The notes beneath the pieces were generated by a model. That model did no database searches. It was given only the letters and a program-made list of their open reading frames with translations, and was not told where the DNA came from. This document shows positions 30,679 through 40,672 of a DNA stretch of 64,000 nucleotides, piece by piece (within the stretch, counting starts at the first letter, position 1; each line of letters starts with the position of its first letter). This DNA is from an uncultured Pseudomonadales bacterium (GTDB taxonomy: Bacteria > Pseudomonadota > Gammaproteobacteria > Pseudomonadales > Azotimanducaceae). The position numbers and the translations under genes were made by a program. The stretch covers positions 1-64,000 of the forward strand of contig CALSMJ010000005.1 of the NCBI GenBank assembly GCA_943787425.1. The letters run 5' to 3'.

Positions 30679-31555
30679 AATACATGAAGCCCCTGCACCG
30701 TCAGGGGCTTTTTGTTCTTGGCACACCAGTTCTCAGCGAGCGTCGCACCGCTGGTTTCCCGCTCCAAACACAAAAAGCCCCTGCTCTGTCAGGGGTTTTT
30801 TGTTTATGGGACTTGGTCCTAGCATTATTAGCACAGTAGTTCTCAGCGAATGTCGCACCACTGGTTTCCCGCTCCAAACATAAGCCCCTGCTTTGTCAGG
30901 GTTTTTTGTTTATGGGACTTGGTCCTAGCATTATTAGCACAGCAGTTCTCAGCGAATGTCGCACCGCTGGTTTCCCGCTCCAAATACACTAAGCCCCTGC
31001 TCTGTCAGGGGTTTTTTGTTTATGGGACTTGGTCTAGCTTTTAGCACAGCAGTTCTCAGCGAATGTCGCACCACTGGTTTCCCGCTCCAAACACATAAAG
31101 CCCCTGCTTTGTCAGGGTTTTTTGTTTATGGGACTTGGTCATAGCATTATGAGCACAGCAGTTCTCAGCGAGCGTCGCACCGCTGGTTTCCCGCTCCAAA
31201 TACACAAAGCCCCTGCTCTGTCAGGGGTTTTTTGTTTATGGGACTTGGTCATAGCTTATTGCACAGCAGTTCTCAGCGAATGTCGCACCACTGGTTTCCC
31301 GCTCCAAATACATAAAGCCCCTGCTCTGTCAGGGGTTTTTTGTTTTTGCTACAGCAGTTCTCAGCGAGCGTCGCACCGCTGGTTTCCCGCTCCAAATACA
31401 TAAAGCCCCTGCTCTGTCAGGGATTTTTATTCTTGGCACAACCGGTCTCAGCGAGCGTCGCACGGCTGATATCCCGATCCGAGCACATTGAGACCATATA
31501 TGGTGGTGGTTTTTGTGTATGGTATCGCAGTCCTGAGCGTCTGATGCACCATGAG
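30663..31555 (+). repeat. Tandem array of tRNA-Gly 3' ends, each followed by a terminator hairpin
   Basis: The 16-nt tRNA-Gly end CTGGTTTCCCGCTCCA starts at 30663 (the tRNA itself) and recurs at 30751, 30861, 30967, 31074, 31183, 31291 and 31379 without a change in the first 15 bases, and in degenerate form at 31466. Spacings are 88, 110, 106, 107, 109, 108, 88 and 87 bp. Each unit then has the hairpin GCCCCTG...CAGGGG with a T-run, a phrase like GGGACTTGGTC, and TTCTCAGCGA(AT/GC)GTCGCACC leading to the next tRNA end. The layout is like the E. coli tyrT distal repeats (rtT RNA), which also start with the tRNA 3' end. Open frames across it change frame between units and are not genes. The degenerate ninth unit has a palindrome ACCATATATGGT before its T-run. 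Confidence 0.92.
30688..30714 (+). terminator. First Rho-independent terminator after tRNA-Gly
   Basis: AGCCCCTG (30688-30695) pairs with CAGGGGCT (30702-30709), loop of six, then a T-run. It lies 9 bp past the tRNA CCA and is repeated, with small changes, in each unit of the array. Confidence 0.88.
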
Positions 31556-31887
31556 TTCGGGCAGTGTAAACGGCAGGTGACCGCATGACGTCGATCGCGT
31601 TTCAAGATTATCTAATCGCGATTTGACCCCGGGCCCCTTAATGGCAGCGCCCTCTTTGACAATGTATTTATTGACCAAACGCTGCCTGAGACGCTAAGGC
31701 CGAAATCAATCCCAGAATGCGAAAACCCGCTAACGTACCTTAGTGATGCCCATCGTAAATCTAGCTTTTGGGTACGCCTTGCTGATGAAGTCACCAGAGT
31801 AATCAGCGTTCATCGCCCCCTTCTAATCTAAGCCCTTAAGTACTGGCAAGACAGCCAGAACCTCTAGACAGGGTGCCAACCGACGCT
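31556..31887. other. Region between tRNA array and outer-membrane protein gene
   Basis: No gene is assigned. A minus-strand open frame (31448-31678) starts MVNKYIVKEGAAIKGPGV and runs into the array; it has a weak coding look but no recognisable family. Could be a decayed gene next to the tRNA locus. Confidence 0.35.
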
Positions 31888-32979
31888 TCAAAAGGTGTAT
31901 AGCAGACCCGCGGACACCTGCGCGTAGGGATGTTCAAAAAACTTAGCCGTGCGCTGGTTATAGATCATCGGATCAAGCCCCAGAAGATAGTGCTGCGACA
32001 ACTCCGCCCGTCCAAACAGCGCCAGCGTTCCCAAGGGGTTGTACCAAATCGAAGCATTGAGCAGCGCGTTGGATTCATAATTGGGCACACCATCCAATTC
32101 CTCATAATCGGTTCGAGAAACCTTCAAAAATCCGATCTCACCCGTCAGCAACCATCGCGATCCTACTGGCACATTTAACCCAATATCATAACGAAGTGTT
32201 CTTTCTGACCAAGGCGCTTCTTGCGGAAACGTGCGCTTAAGCCGCGCGATGGTGTCGCCAAGAGGTTCGCCATTGAACCGAATGCCGAGCAGGAAGGGAT
32301 CATCCAACTCCAAAAAGGCAGATTGGGTCTCGGTATCGATCTCAGAATGCGAAAACCGCAACCGGTGCCAGAGGCTGATGCCATTCCCATATTGCTTTTT
32401 CAGCAGCAGACCTATGTGCCAACGATCTTCTTCAGCGGCGGTAACCACCGCAGGCTCAGCTTGACCCGTTTCTTGATCAGTGAAGGTAAGGTCTGCGCCA
32501 TCACAGGAGCCAACCGTGAGCCCTGAATAGGCATAGCATTCAACCCGAAGGTTATCTTGCGCCCGAGTGGCTAACCCTGCGAGCACTTGTAGACCATAAC
32601 CGGCGCGTTCAGGCAACTGCCATTGCACGAGCAATGCATCCCCTTGAACTGAAGATTCGACCTCAAACGGCTCTCGATCGCGCGAGGTGGCTGCGCTTGT
32701 AGCTTCACGCTGGTAGGACATCATCAGATTGTCCGTCGGCTTATAACCAACTGAGCCATAGACTGACGCCGCATCCTTAGGCTTAAACGTGCTGTTTAAT
32801 TTGCTCGCAAAATCAAAGACGTCGAGTGACTCGGAGAAATAAGCATAATCGAGCGCAACGTAGCCACGCTCAACCTCGCTCAGATCGAGCGTGGTGACCA
32901 AGGCAGACTGCTCCGCCCAACCAGGCTGACTCATAACAGTGCACAACAATACAGAAAACACCACTAGGAAACGACTCAT
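31888..32979 (-). CDS. Predicted outer-membrane beta-barrel protein of unknown function
   Basis: A 363-residue exported protein. The signal peptide MSRFLVVFSVLLCTVMSQPGWAEQ is clear. The rest alternates polar and hydrophobic residues in strands (GYVALDYAYFS, YGLQVLAGLATRAQD, WHIGLLLKKQYGNGISLWHRL, LLTGEIGFLKVS) and ends in AQVSAGLLYTF with a C-terminal Phe, the outer-membrane barrel signal. Two Cys (VECYAYSG, VGSCDG) may pair in a loop. No family is recognised. It is downstream of the large calcium-binding lipoprotein gene on the same strand, separated by a terminator. Confidence 0.75.
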   Translation of the reverse strand: MSRFLVVFSVLLCTVMSQPGWAEQSALVTTLDLSEVERGYVALDYAYFSESLDVFDFASKLNSTFKPKDAASVYGSVGYKPTDNLMMSYQREATSAATSRDREPFEVESSVQGDALLVQWQLPERAGYGLQVLAGLATRAQDNLRVECYAYSGLTVGSCDGADLTFTDQETGQAEPAVVTAAEEDRWHIGLLLKKQYGNGISLWHRLRFSHSEIDTETQSAFLELDDPFLLGIRFNGEPLGDTIARLKRTFPQEAPWSERTLRYDIGLNVPVGSRWLLTGEIGFLKVSRTDYEELDGVPNYESNALLNASIWYNPLGTLALFGRAELSQHYLLGLDPMIYNQRTAKFFEHPYAQVSAGLLYTF

Positions 32980-33038
32980 ACGACACCCATCACCCTCTCT
33001 TGATTTTATAGTTTAGCTCAGATGGTTAATTGCGAGGC

Positions 33039-33065
33039 AAAAAAAAGAGGCCGAAGCCTCTTTTT
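33039..33065 (-). terminator. Rho-independent terminator after the large lipoprotein gene
   Basis: The stem AGAGGC/GCCTCT with a CGAA loop (33046-33061) is followed on the minus strand by eight or more T. On the plus strand it is also followed by five T, so it may act both ways. It separates the large lipoprotein gene from the outer-membrane protein gene. Confidence 0.85.
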
Positions 33066-33078
33066 CTATGATCACCGA

Positions 33079-36000
33079 TTACTCGATGATGATTGTCCCT
33101 TCAACCCTATTGATGGGCACGCCACCATAGGTCAGGATATTGTCCACTGTCGCTGGCGCTTTGTCTCCCAACTCAGTGCCTGCTGCCAACACTTCGATCA
33201 CCAAATCAAACTTGCCCGCCTGCAACTCTACTGTTACCTCGCTATTCCTGCCTGCTAGGTTCAAGTCAAACAAACTGACCAGCTTCGCAGACAGCGTTGG
33301 CGGATAGATCCCTGGCAAGGAGATATCCAAGGTCTCTGCCGTCGACTCCAAAGTGAAGGTACAACCAGTTTGACAAACATTACTATCTGTCACAGTCACG
33401 TCCTGCGTCTGTGAAGGCACCGTAAAGTTACTGCCGTTATAACTTACATCAACCAAAGAGGCCATCGTCAGGTCACCGCCCGACACAGTCATTTTAAGTG
33501 CGAAAGCATCATTTAGTGTTGGCACATTCGCCATTTTAAACTGCAGTGCTGGTACCAGCGCATCAGAATTGCCGCTCAACAGGTCGTTGACGTGTGCCTT
33601 CTTTATGGCTTTGCTTGGACCAAAGTCGAATTCCAGCGTCTTGCCGTTGACCGCAGGGTGTAACCGGATCTTGTCAAGCGTCGGATAACTAACATGCAAC
33701 TCTACCGGGCTTGAGCTCATGGTCGACCAATCATCCACCATAACGTCGTACTTATCCATTGTGGTAGCCTGCTTCACCAACCGTAAGCGAGGCTTGAAGG
33801 CTGGTTAGCAACGCTGCGTTCTCTGCCCGACGGTAGTACAGCACTTCATCAGTGCCCTGATCGATCGTCACCATTACCGTGTAGTCACCAGCCTCGAAGA
33901 AACCCGCCAGATCAATCCCAGCAAACTCTGCACCCGTTTTAGTGGCCGCTGTGAACCAGTCAAGGATTCTAACCTCTAGCGTCGCCGGGAAGTTCTCAAA
34001 CGCCTTACTCTGGCTCAAAGTGATCATGTCCGAAGCACCGTTCGCACCAGTGACTGTCGCGATCGTACTACCTTTGGTGTAAGTCATCGACAAGCTCTGA
34101 GCAGGCACCGTGACGGCGACATCTCCACTTGCATCTGCACTCCAATTGGCGGTGATGCTACCGGTCAGCATGCGTTCTGAAGTCGACTGAACCGCATCAG
34201 CACCTTCAAGAAGGCTAATTGTAAGCTCCATGGCACCACTTTCACCCGATGCAGGCACACTGTTCATGGCCAGGAGTAATCTCGGCGCCATCCCGGTGCT
34301 ACCATTGCTATCGACTAAGTTCTTCAAATTAGAAAGGTCAACAACGTTGCCTGTGCCCATGGCAACCGACAACTTACCAGCCGTGCTCACCGTGGGTGAC
34401 AGACCGTAAACCACCGCCTTGTTGCTCATACCATCGACATAATCCAACAACCCAACTCGATGAAGGTTGAACCGACCAGGCACTTCACCCAAGGTCATGT
34501 TCGCTGTAATACCCGTGACGAGTACTTCTCCGCTCTTATAGAAAATGTTCCCTTTCTTGGCATCCTGAGTCAGGGTAACGCCAACATAATAGTCATCTGC
34601 CCCGTCGAAGAAGTTACCAAGGTTCAGGCCATTAAAGTCGGCAGCATCTTCATTGGCGGCCACAGCATTTGCGAACAACCCTAGCGCTCGGATTTCTAAC
34701 GACGCGGGCAGGTTCGAATAATTATCGCTCTTGTTCACGGTGAACATATCGGCTGCAAGGTTGGTGCTCTCTAATTCGTAACTAGTACTATCATGCTCGT
34801 ACGTCAGAGTTGCCTTTCTGCTAGCAGGAACAGATACCGTAATGTCAGTGCCATCAGACTTCCAGTCCATAGAAACCGAAGCAGTCAACTTGCGTTCACC
34901 GGCGTCGTGCGTTGCGTCGCCATCATCGTTTTCCATCAACATCAATTTCACCATGATTGTGCCTGATGTTCCTGCAACCGGTACTTGATCCATTGCAAGG
35001 ACCAAGCTCGGCGCCATTTCTGATCCAGTATCGCCGTCGACCAAATTCTTTAGATTCGATCGATCGATCACCACGCCATCTGCTAGAGCCAAAGATAGCA
35101 CTCCATCGCTGCCCATAGTTGCCGTTGTAGGATAAGTTGCCTTGCTTCTATCCTGATCCACATAATCAGAAATGCTAACGCTATTCAGCTTGAAGGCCGA
35201 AACCGAAAAGCTCGCATTGTCTGGGAATTCATCATCCCCATTGTCGACGCCGTCGCCATCTCGGTCTGCATCACAAACATTACCCAGGCCATCCTCATCC
35301 AAGTCTGCTTGGTCCTTGTTAGCAACTGCTGGGCAGTTATCCGCATTGTCGCCAATTAAATCCTTATCGGTATCTTTGCTTTCCGTTGCATCATCCGGAA
35401 ATTCATCATCTTCATTTAAGACCTTGTCACCATCTCGGTCTGCGTCACAAACATCACCAAACGTGTCTTTATCAAGGTTTGCCTGATCGGTGTTTGCTAT
35501 TGAGGGGCAGTTATCGACGTCATTCAGAACCGTGTCACCATCTTTATCGGTGTCACAAACGTCGCCTAGTGCGTCCTTGTCCAAGTTAGCCTGGTCTTTG
35601 TTCGCAATGAGCGGACAATTGTCAACGCCGTTGGCAATGGAGTCTCCATCCCTATCAGCATCGCAAACATCACCGGCGCCGTCTTTATCCGTATCAAGTT
35701 GATCCGCGTTGACGGTCACCGGACAGTTGTCAACCTTATCATTGGCCTTGTCGCCATCGGTATCGGCCAGCAAGGGGTCCGTGCCTTGCTTTATTTCATC
35801 GAGATCCGACACACCATCGTTGTCATCATCATCATCACAAACGTTACCCTGACCATCCTTATCCGTATCAAGCTGATCAGCGTTCGCATTGATCGGACAG
35901 TTGTCGACCTTATCGTTGGCCTTGTCACCATCCGTATCGGGGTTGAGTGGATCGGTACCCTGCTTTATTTCATCGAGATCCGATACACCGTCGTTATCAT

Positions 36001-37705
36001 CATCGAGATCCTTGTTATTCCCAATGCCGTCGCCATCGGTATCCACTGATTCTGTCGGGTCTCGTGGGAACGCATCTTCATTATCAGGTACACCATCACC
36101 ATCATCGTCCGTATCAATGACGTCCGGGATACCATCCTTATCTAAATCAGGCAGTGCCTCGGTGGTATTGGCTACAACCTCGGCCAAAATCACATCCACC
36201 GTAATCTCTTCAATCTTAACAATCTCAGCTACGACAACCGCTGCAATGTCGGCAGCAGAGCCGCCGGCATCAATTACTTCTTTGATCGCTGCAACCGTTT
36301 CAACCACCTGAGCGATGACAGTGTTTTCTGTCGCAATAACAATCGCCACACCCAGCTCACTCGTCGGGTTCACGCTTTCATCTGCAACCGCCGTGTTGAC
36401 GATCTCTACTTTTGAGGCGATCGCCGTAATTACAGCCTGGACCTGCGCGACTTTCGCCGCAGCTGCAACTGCAGCGTCTGCTTCTGAGCTACCTGCCGCA
36501 ATTGCCTCAGCCTTTGCTACTTCAAGGACTGTCTCTTCGATGACACTTTCGATGACATCGGCACTAGCGAGATTCACTTCGACTGGCAAGCCCGTTGCCA
36601 CCGACTCTGCAACCGCAACCACCGCTTTCTTAACAATCGCTTGCGAAACCGCCTCAACCGCCGATGCCAAAGCTGCAGCCGATTGCGCCGCAGTTTGCTC
36701 CCCCGTCGTTGTCGTTTTCGCGATACTCGCGGCGACTTTAATGATTGTTGCGACCTGCGTATTCACCCGTTGTATTGCTTGCGCAACGGCAGACGCGGCG
36801 ACCGCTTCCTCCGATGTTCCCGTATCTTGCGAACCGGCCCACGGGTCTATCGTCAAAGCCTCTTGAACACTAACGCCTCCTAACCCCAGCGCGACCAGCA
36901 CCGCTTCTTTTTCTTCTGCGGACTCAGCTGCGGCAATAATTGTCGTCAGAGGGGTCACGGCAACGGGTGGGAAAACTTGCTTAGCAGAACCGTCTGCATT
37001 TAAGACAGGCTTGCCTTCCTCGTCTAAAGCCGCAACCTGTGTTGGTAAATCAGCTGACAACTGAATGTTTTCAAGGACCTTGCCGGTGGCAATGTCGGTG
37101 CCCCCGATCGAGTAAAACTTTCCTGCGCAACCTTCGGTCAGTTCCAACTCTGTTTCCAGTTTGAAAAAGCCACTCTCATCGGAGGTTCCGGAAGGCTCTA
37201 TATAGGGCGCTGTTTTGTCCTGCGCCTTGTTACAATTCATGTCCACGTATACCGCGGCGCCCGAGACAGGACCATCGACCACTCGGCCATCAATTGCTGC
37301 GCCCTCTGCCACATTCGTAACCTTAACGGTCAACGTCACCGCGGCGCTTAGCGTGCCATTGGCCTCAACTCTTACCGAGTAGCTATTGCCGTCATCGAGA
37401 CTTCCCGCTGGCGATTCAAAATCCGGGGCTTCTTGGAAAGATAGCAGACCGTCTGCCGCTAACTCAAAGAGAGCGCCATCATCACCGCTTACCGCTAGCG
37501 TCCCGCCAGAGCTCGTAACCACTGCCACCTCGGTCGTATTCTCCTCAATACTGACCACCACGGGCTGCGTGCCCACCGTCACACCGTCAACGGACAGAAC
37601 CGGCGCAAAGCCGGCCGGGCCACCATCTTCGCCCCCGCCGCCACTACCACCGCCGCAGGACGCTATCAGCAGCGTGCTCAATACTAGGAAAACATTACGA
37701 ACCAT
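33079..37705 (-). CDS. Large calcium-binding lipoprotein with thrombospondin type 3 repeats (one frameshift)
   Basis: A surface lipoprotein of about 1541 residues. In order: lipobox LLIASC with a Gly-rich linker; a cadherin-like stretch (VVSIEENTTEVAVVTSSGG); a short beta module with GAAVYVDMNCNKAQD; about 250 residues of Ala/Val/Ile-rich helix (280-515); nine or more Asp-rich thrombospondin type 3 repeats (515-828, DTDGDKANDKVDNCP, VCDADRDGD), which bind calcium; then three copies of a ~230-residue domain (about 830-1070, 1071-1310 and 1311-end). The frame shifts near 33768 by one extra base (VGEAGYH then MDKYDVMVDDW). A GGAGA site precedes ATG 37705. The same C-terminal domain recurs in the gene at 41541-43473. 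Function is inferred only: an adhesive or envelope-attached surface protein. Confidence 0.8.
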
Positions 37706-38254
37706 TTTGAATCTCCGGAATTAAAAGGTTTCAGCTTGCGCGAGCTTGATTATTCGTCTTTTACACTCATTTTGGAAGCCTTATTACTAATGTATAATGT
37801 TAAAAAGACAAAGTAAAAGGATCCCAGAAATTTGAATCTATTCAAACTATCTCGCGCAGTCAACCGCTTTTTGATTCTACTGCAGCCGTAAATAATAATA
37901 AAAGCGAACCATTTCAGTTACATCCCGACGTTTCTCCAATCTCAGGCCGCAACGACACCGTTACACACAGTAGTCCCCAATGGTTGAAATTAGACATTCC
38001 ACTTAGCGAACTCGTCTGATCCAACAAGCCTCTAATTCGTCATAAAAAGTGTTTTTTATTGCGCTAAACCTTTCCCCAGGTCTCACCCAAGCCAGCCCTC
38101 TTCTCTCAATTCAAAAATACTCGAAGCATTGCCTGGCTGAACCGTTGAAGCTCAAGTTGCACTTTTACCCAACCAGGTTCAGGTGTCGTCCAACCTCCTG
38201 CTCGGACCAAATCCGGTGCCGAATGCAACGCAATCGCCGGAGTAAACCGCCGCA
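37706..38254. other. AT-rich intergenic region
   Basis: About 550 bp. The 37740-37820 part is AT-rich (TATAATG on the plus strand and TATACATTAGTAAT on the minus strand) and probably holds the large lipoprotein promoter. No gene is supported; a 101-codon plus frame overlaps the CPBP gene antisense. Confidence 0.4.
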
Positions 38255-38872
38255 TCAGTTTCTGCCGGCCGGGGGCGACGGCGTGTTGAGGAAGGTAAAG
38301 AAGAAGTGCACCAGAACAACCAACGAAAAATCATCCGTTACCTGCAGCAAGTGACTCAATCCCAGCCCCCCTAATAAAACGGCTAAGCAATTGATTGCGC
38401 GCCAACGCAGGGTCAAAAAATGTAGGCAAGCAAAGATCAGATTACTGATTATCACAGACGCTGGCCAAGACAGCACGTGTTGAAGCAACTGCGGCGCGAA
38501 CAACCGAAACACGAGTTCCTCAACAACGGAGATATACCCCAGATAGAGCAACCAGGTTAATTGCTTCCGATTGATATTGACGCCCTGCCAGCGCCAATAC
38601 GCCAAAAAAAAACCAAACAAAAAAAGCATTAGCCCTAGATGATGGGCGTTAACCCGAATCAACCCGTCATAGCCCATCGTTTGCCGCAAGCCATACGCGC
38701 TGCTTGGGCTGCCACTGTCTAAGACGATCCCCAACACGATCAAGATAGCGCACAGAACCCCAACGGTTAGGCCGTGGCGAATGAAAACCAATGCGAAGCT
38801 GTCGATCTCGACGCCGCTCGCTCCTGACGATCTTTGCAATCTTCCGTAACCAAACCGGCTTCTAGATTTCAT
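38255..38872 (-). CDS. CPBP-family intramembrane metalloprotease
   Basis: A 205-residue inner-membrane protein with about six helices. The Abi/CPBP motif 1 is VVEELVFRLFAP (E118, E119, R123), motif 2 is SNLIFACLHF (F147, H151), and a last helix carries VLVHFFF. These Glu and His residues make the membrane-embedded metal site of Rce1-like proteases; bacterial members have roles in bacteriocin self-immunity or protein processing. Start ATG 38872 has a GTGAGGA site. No obvious substrate gene is adjacent. Confidence 0.85.
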   Translation of the reverse strand: MKSRSRFGYGRLQRSSGASGVEIDSFALVFIRHGLTVGVLCAILIVLGIVLDSGSPSSAYGLRQTMGYDGLIRVNAHHLGLMLFLFGFFLAYWRWQGVNINRKQLTWLLYLGYISVVEELVFRLFAPQLLQHVLSWPASVIISNLIFACLHFLTLRWRAINCLAVLLGGLGLSHLLQVTDDFSLVVLVHFFFTFLNTPSPPAGRN

Positions 38873-39316
38873 CCAGCATCCTCACGGCTGGCTCGAAACG
38901 AAACCAGCGTTCTTTAAATTTGAAGCCACTGCAACGATGATGCCGATCCCGAAACGATCTCCGAAAATTAAAAACGGGCTTTTGAGAAGATCCGGAACAC
39001 AATGGCCTTTTATACAAGGCCAGCGAGAACTCGTTTTCAATGTCCGAAATCATGGCGTCGTGTTAGTCATTCTTGATTAAACAGCGTCCTGGGCTCTCCA
39101 GGAAAACGCCACATTAAACATTCGCGCCCTTTCTTAGCCATGCAAACTGCTTGGCGGCGCCGATAAGGATTAGGCGCTATTGTTTACCGCCCAGTCTTCT
39201 TTTTATGGCACAACTCGTAAGGCCCGACTAGGGCGCAACGCGTGTTTCAGCTATTTCCTGGGCCGGTCTTGGCCACCTGTTAACAACCCAATAGGCTGAT
39301 CCATGCAGCATTCGAA
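38873..39316. other. Intergenic, no supported gene
   Basis: A 63-codon minus frame (38862-39053), rich in Arg and Phe, overlaps the CPBP start by 11 bp. It has no family signal, and I do not call it. The rest is empty. Confidence 0.35.
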
Positions 39317-40537
39317 TCACTTTATACAATGTTCCCGTAAACTATCTCGGAAATCAGGCGCTGCGATCGCTATCAAAGCACTTATTCGATCGCGTTCATT
39401 CAGCGTCTTCACGCGCGCCACACCAAACTCCGTAACCACTATGTCGACATCGGTGCGCAGCGCAGTGACCAGTTCAACCTTTGGCACGATCCGAGATACC
39501 GTGCCTGATTTCGCTGTGGCGGTCATTGCAATGATCGAGCGCCCACCCTTGGAGACATTTGATGCGCGCATAAAGTCAACCGATCCACCGGTACCTGAAA
39601 TTTGTCGTCCGCCAACAACTTCCGAATTGATCTGTCCAAAAAGATCAACTTCAACCGCCGAGTTAATCGACACAAATTGATCTAGCTGTCGAATAATACT
39701 GACCTCGTGGGTGTAGTTAGCACCCCGAAATGTCACCGCCGGCGTTCGCGCCAACCAGTCATAAAAAGCCTGATTTCCCAATGCCATGCCGGTGACATGA
39801 AGACCTCGGTCAATGCTTTTGTTGGAACCCGTTATATTTCCTGATTCGATCAAGGCTTGTCCGCCTTGGTCTATCAACCCCCCGTGCAACCCCAAATCAG
39901 ACTTGTCAGTCAATTGCCTCAGAATTGCTGCCGGTATGGCGCCAATGCCTGTTTGTAAACAGTCTCCATCTTGGATTAACGCCGCCACGTGCTGGCCGAT
40001 TTGAATCGCCACATCATCAATGGGCGGCGTCACCATTTCAGTCAGCGACTGACTAGACTCAAACATCACATCGATACGGTTTGGATCGATCGCAAGTCCG
40101 CTTGCCGGCGCCACAAAGCCTCGATTGACTTCAAGAATGACGGTTTTAGCAGATTCTAAAACGGCGGCAGTGAAGTCCACATTCGGACCCATTCGGAGTA
40201 CGCCGTCCCGGTCATAACCACCCTGTAGCAAACAGACATCAATGCCTCGGCTCAAATAGTCAAATACCGAACGCATTTGCATCGGCAAAAAATGTACACG
40301 TTTAGGGTCAGCCGCCTTGGCAAGGGTTGAGGACATGAAAAAAGAAATGATCGATGCGGTGTCGTTAAGCGCGGTGAAATCGGTCGTATTCAAGCCCGGT
40401 AAGGGAAACTGAATAAAACTCAAATCAGGGGGCAAGTCGCTACTGGCGAGGTGCGCCAAAAGCGCCTTCGGTTCATTACTACTACCGGCAACGTAGACCC
40501 TTTGTCCTGCCCGAAAACAATCCAGCACGCTTTGCAT
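39317..40537 (-). CDS. Acetyl-CoA hydrolase/transferase family CoA-transferase
   Basis: A 406-residue class I CoA-transferase of the 4-hydroxybutyrate/acetyl-CoA hydrolase type. It moves CoA between short acyl groups. Visible are GDCLQTGIGAIPAAIL (about 210), LHGGLIDQGG, the catalytic-Glu segment INSAVEVDLFGQINSEVVGG and GTGGSVDFMRASNVSKGGRS. A AAGGGG site precedes ATG 40537. It lies downstream of the SDR gene on the same strand (135 bp between), so they may be transcribed together. The acyl donor is unknown. Confidence 0.92.
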   Translation of the reverse strand: MQSVLDCFRAGQRVYVAGSSNEPKALLAHLASSDLPPDLSFIQFPLPGLNTTDFTALNDTASIISFFMSSTLAKAADPKRVHFLPMQMRSVFDYLSRGIDVCLLQGGYDRDGVLRMGPNVDFTAAVLESAKTVILEVNRGFVAPASGLAIDPNRIDVMFESSQSLTEMVTPPIDDVAIQIGQHVAALIQDGDCLQTGIGAIPAAILRQLTDKSDLGLHGGLIDQGGQALIESGNITGSNKSIDRGLHVTGMALGNQAFYDWLARTPAVTFRGANYTHEVSIIRQLDQFVSINSAVEVDLFGQINSEVVGGRQISGTGGSVDFMRASNVSKGGRSIIAMTATAKSGTVSRIVPKVELVTALRTDVDIVVTEFGVARVKTLNERDRISALIAIAAPDFRDSLREHCIK

Positions 40538-40672
40538 TCACACACCCCTTTGGCGTCCAAACCCCCTTTGGGGCTCATCGAAGATTAAGTCTGAGCGTAA
40601 GCTCGTTCAGTTGCCCAATACAAAGCAAAACCCCGTCCAGGTTGCGACGACAAAACGACTCGATTGAAGACA

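Noticed and set aside
30618-31403. Several 60-90 codon open frames with recurring peptides (for example GFPLQ and ALSGVFCLWDL) in the tRNA-Gly array
   Set aside because: They are translations of the repeat units. The unit length is not a multiple of three, so the frame changes from unit to unit, no ribosome site precedes them, and each crosses terminator hairpins.
30663-31555. CRISPR array
   Set aside because: The units are 87-110 bp of continuous repeat with no unique spacers of constant length, and start with tRNA sequence. No cas gene is near.
36315-36866. 183-codon plus-strand frame, Ala/Thr/Ser-rich
   Set aside because: It is antisense to the Ala/Val-rich helix of the large lipoprotein; low complexity in one strand opens frames in the other.
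38862-39053. 63-codon minus-strand frame upstream of the CPBP gene
   Set aside because: No family signal, no good ribosome site, and odd Arg/Phe-rich composition. It could be real, but I cannot support it.
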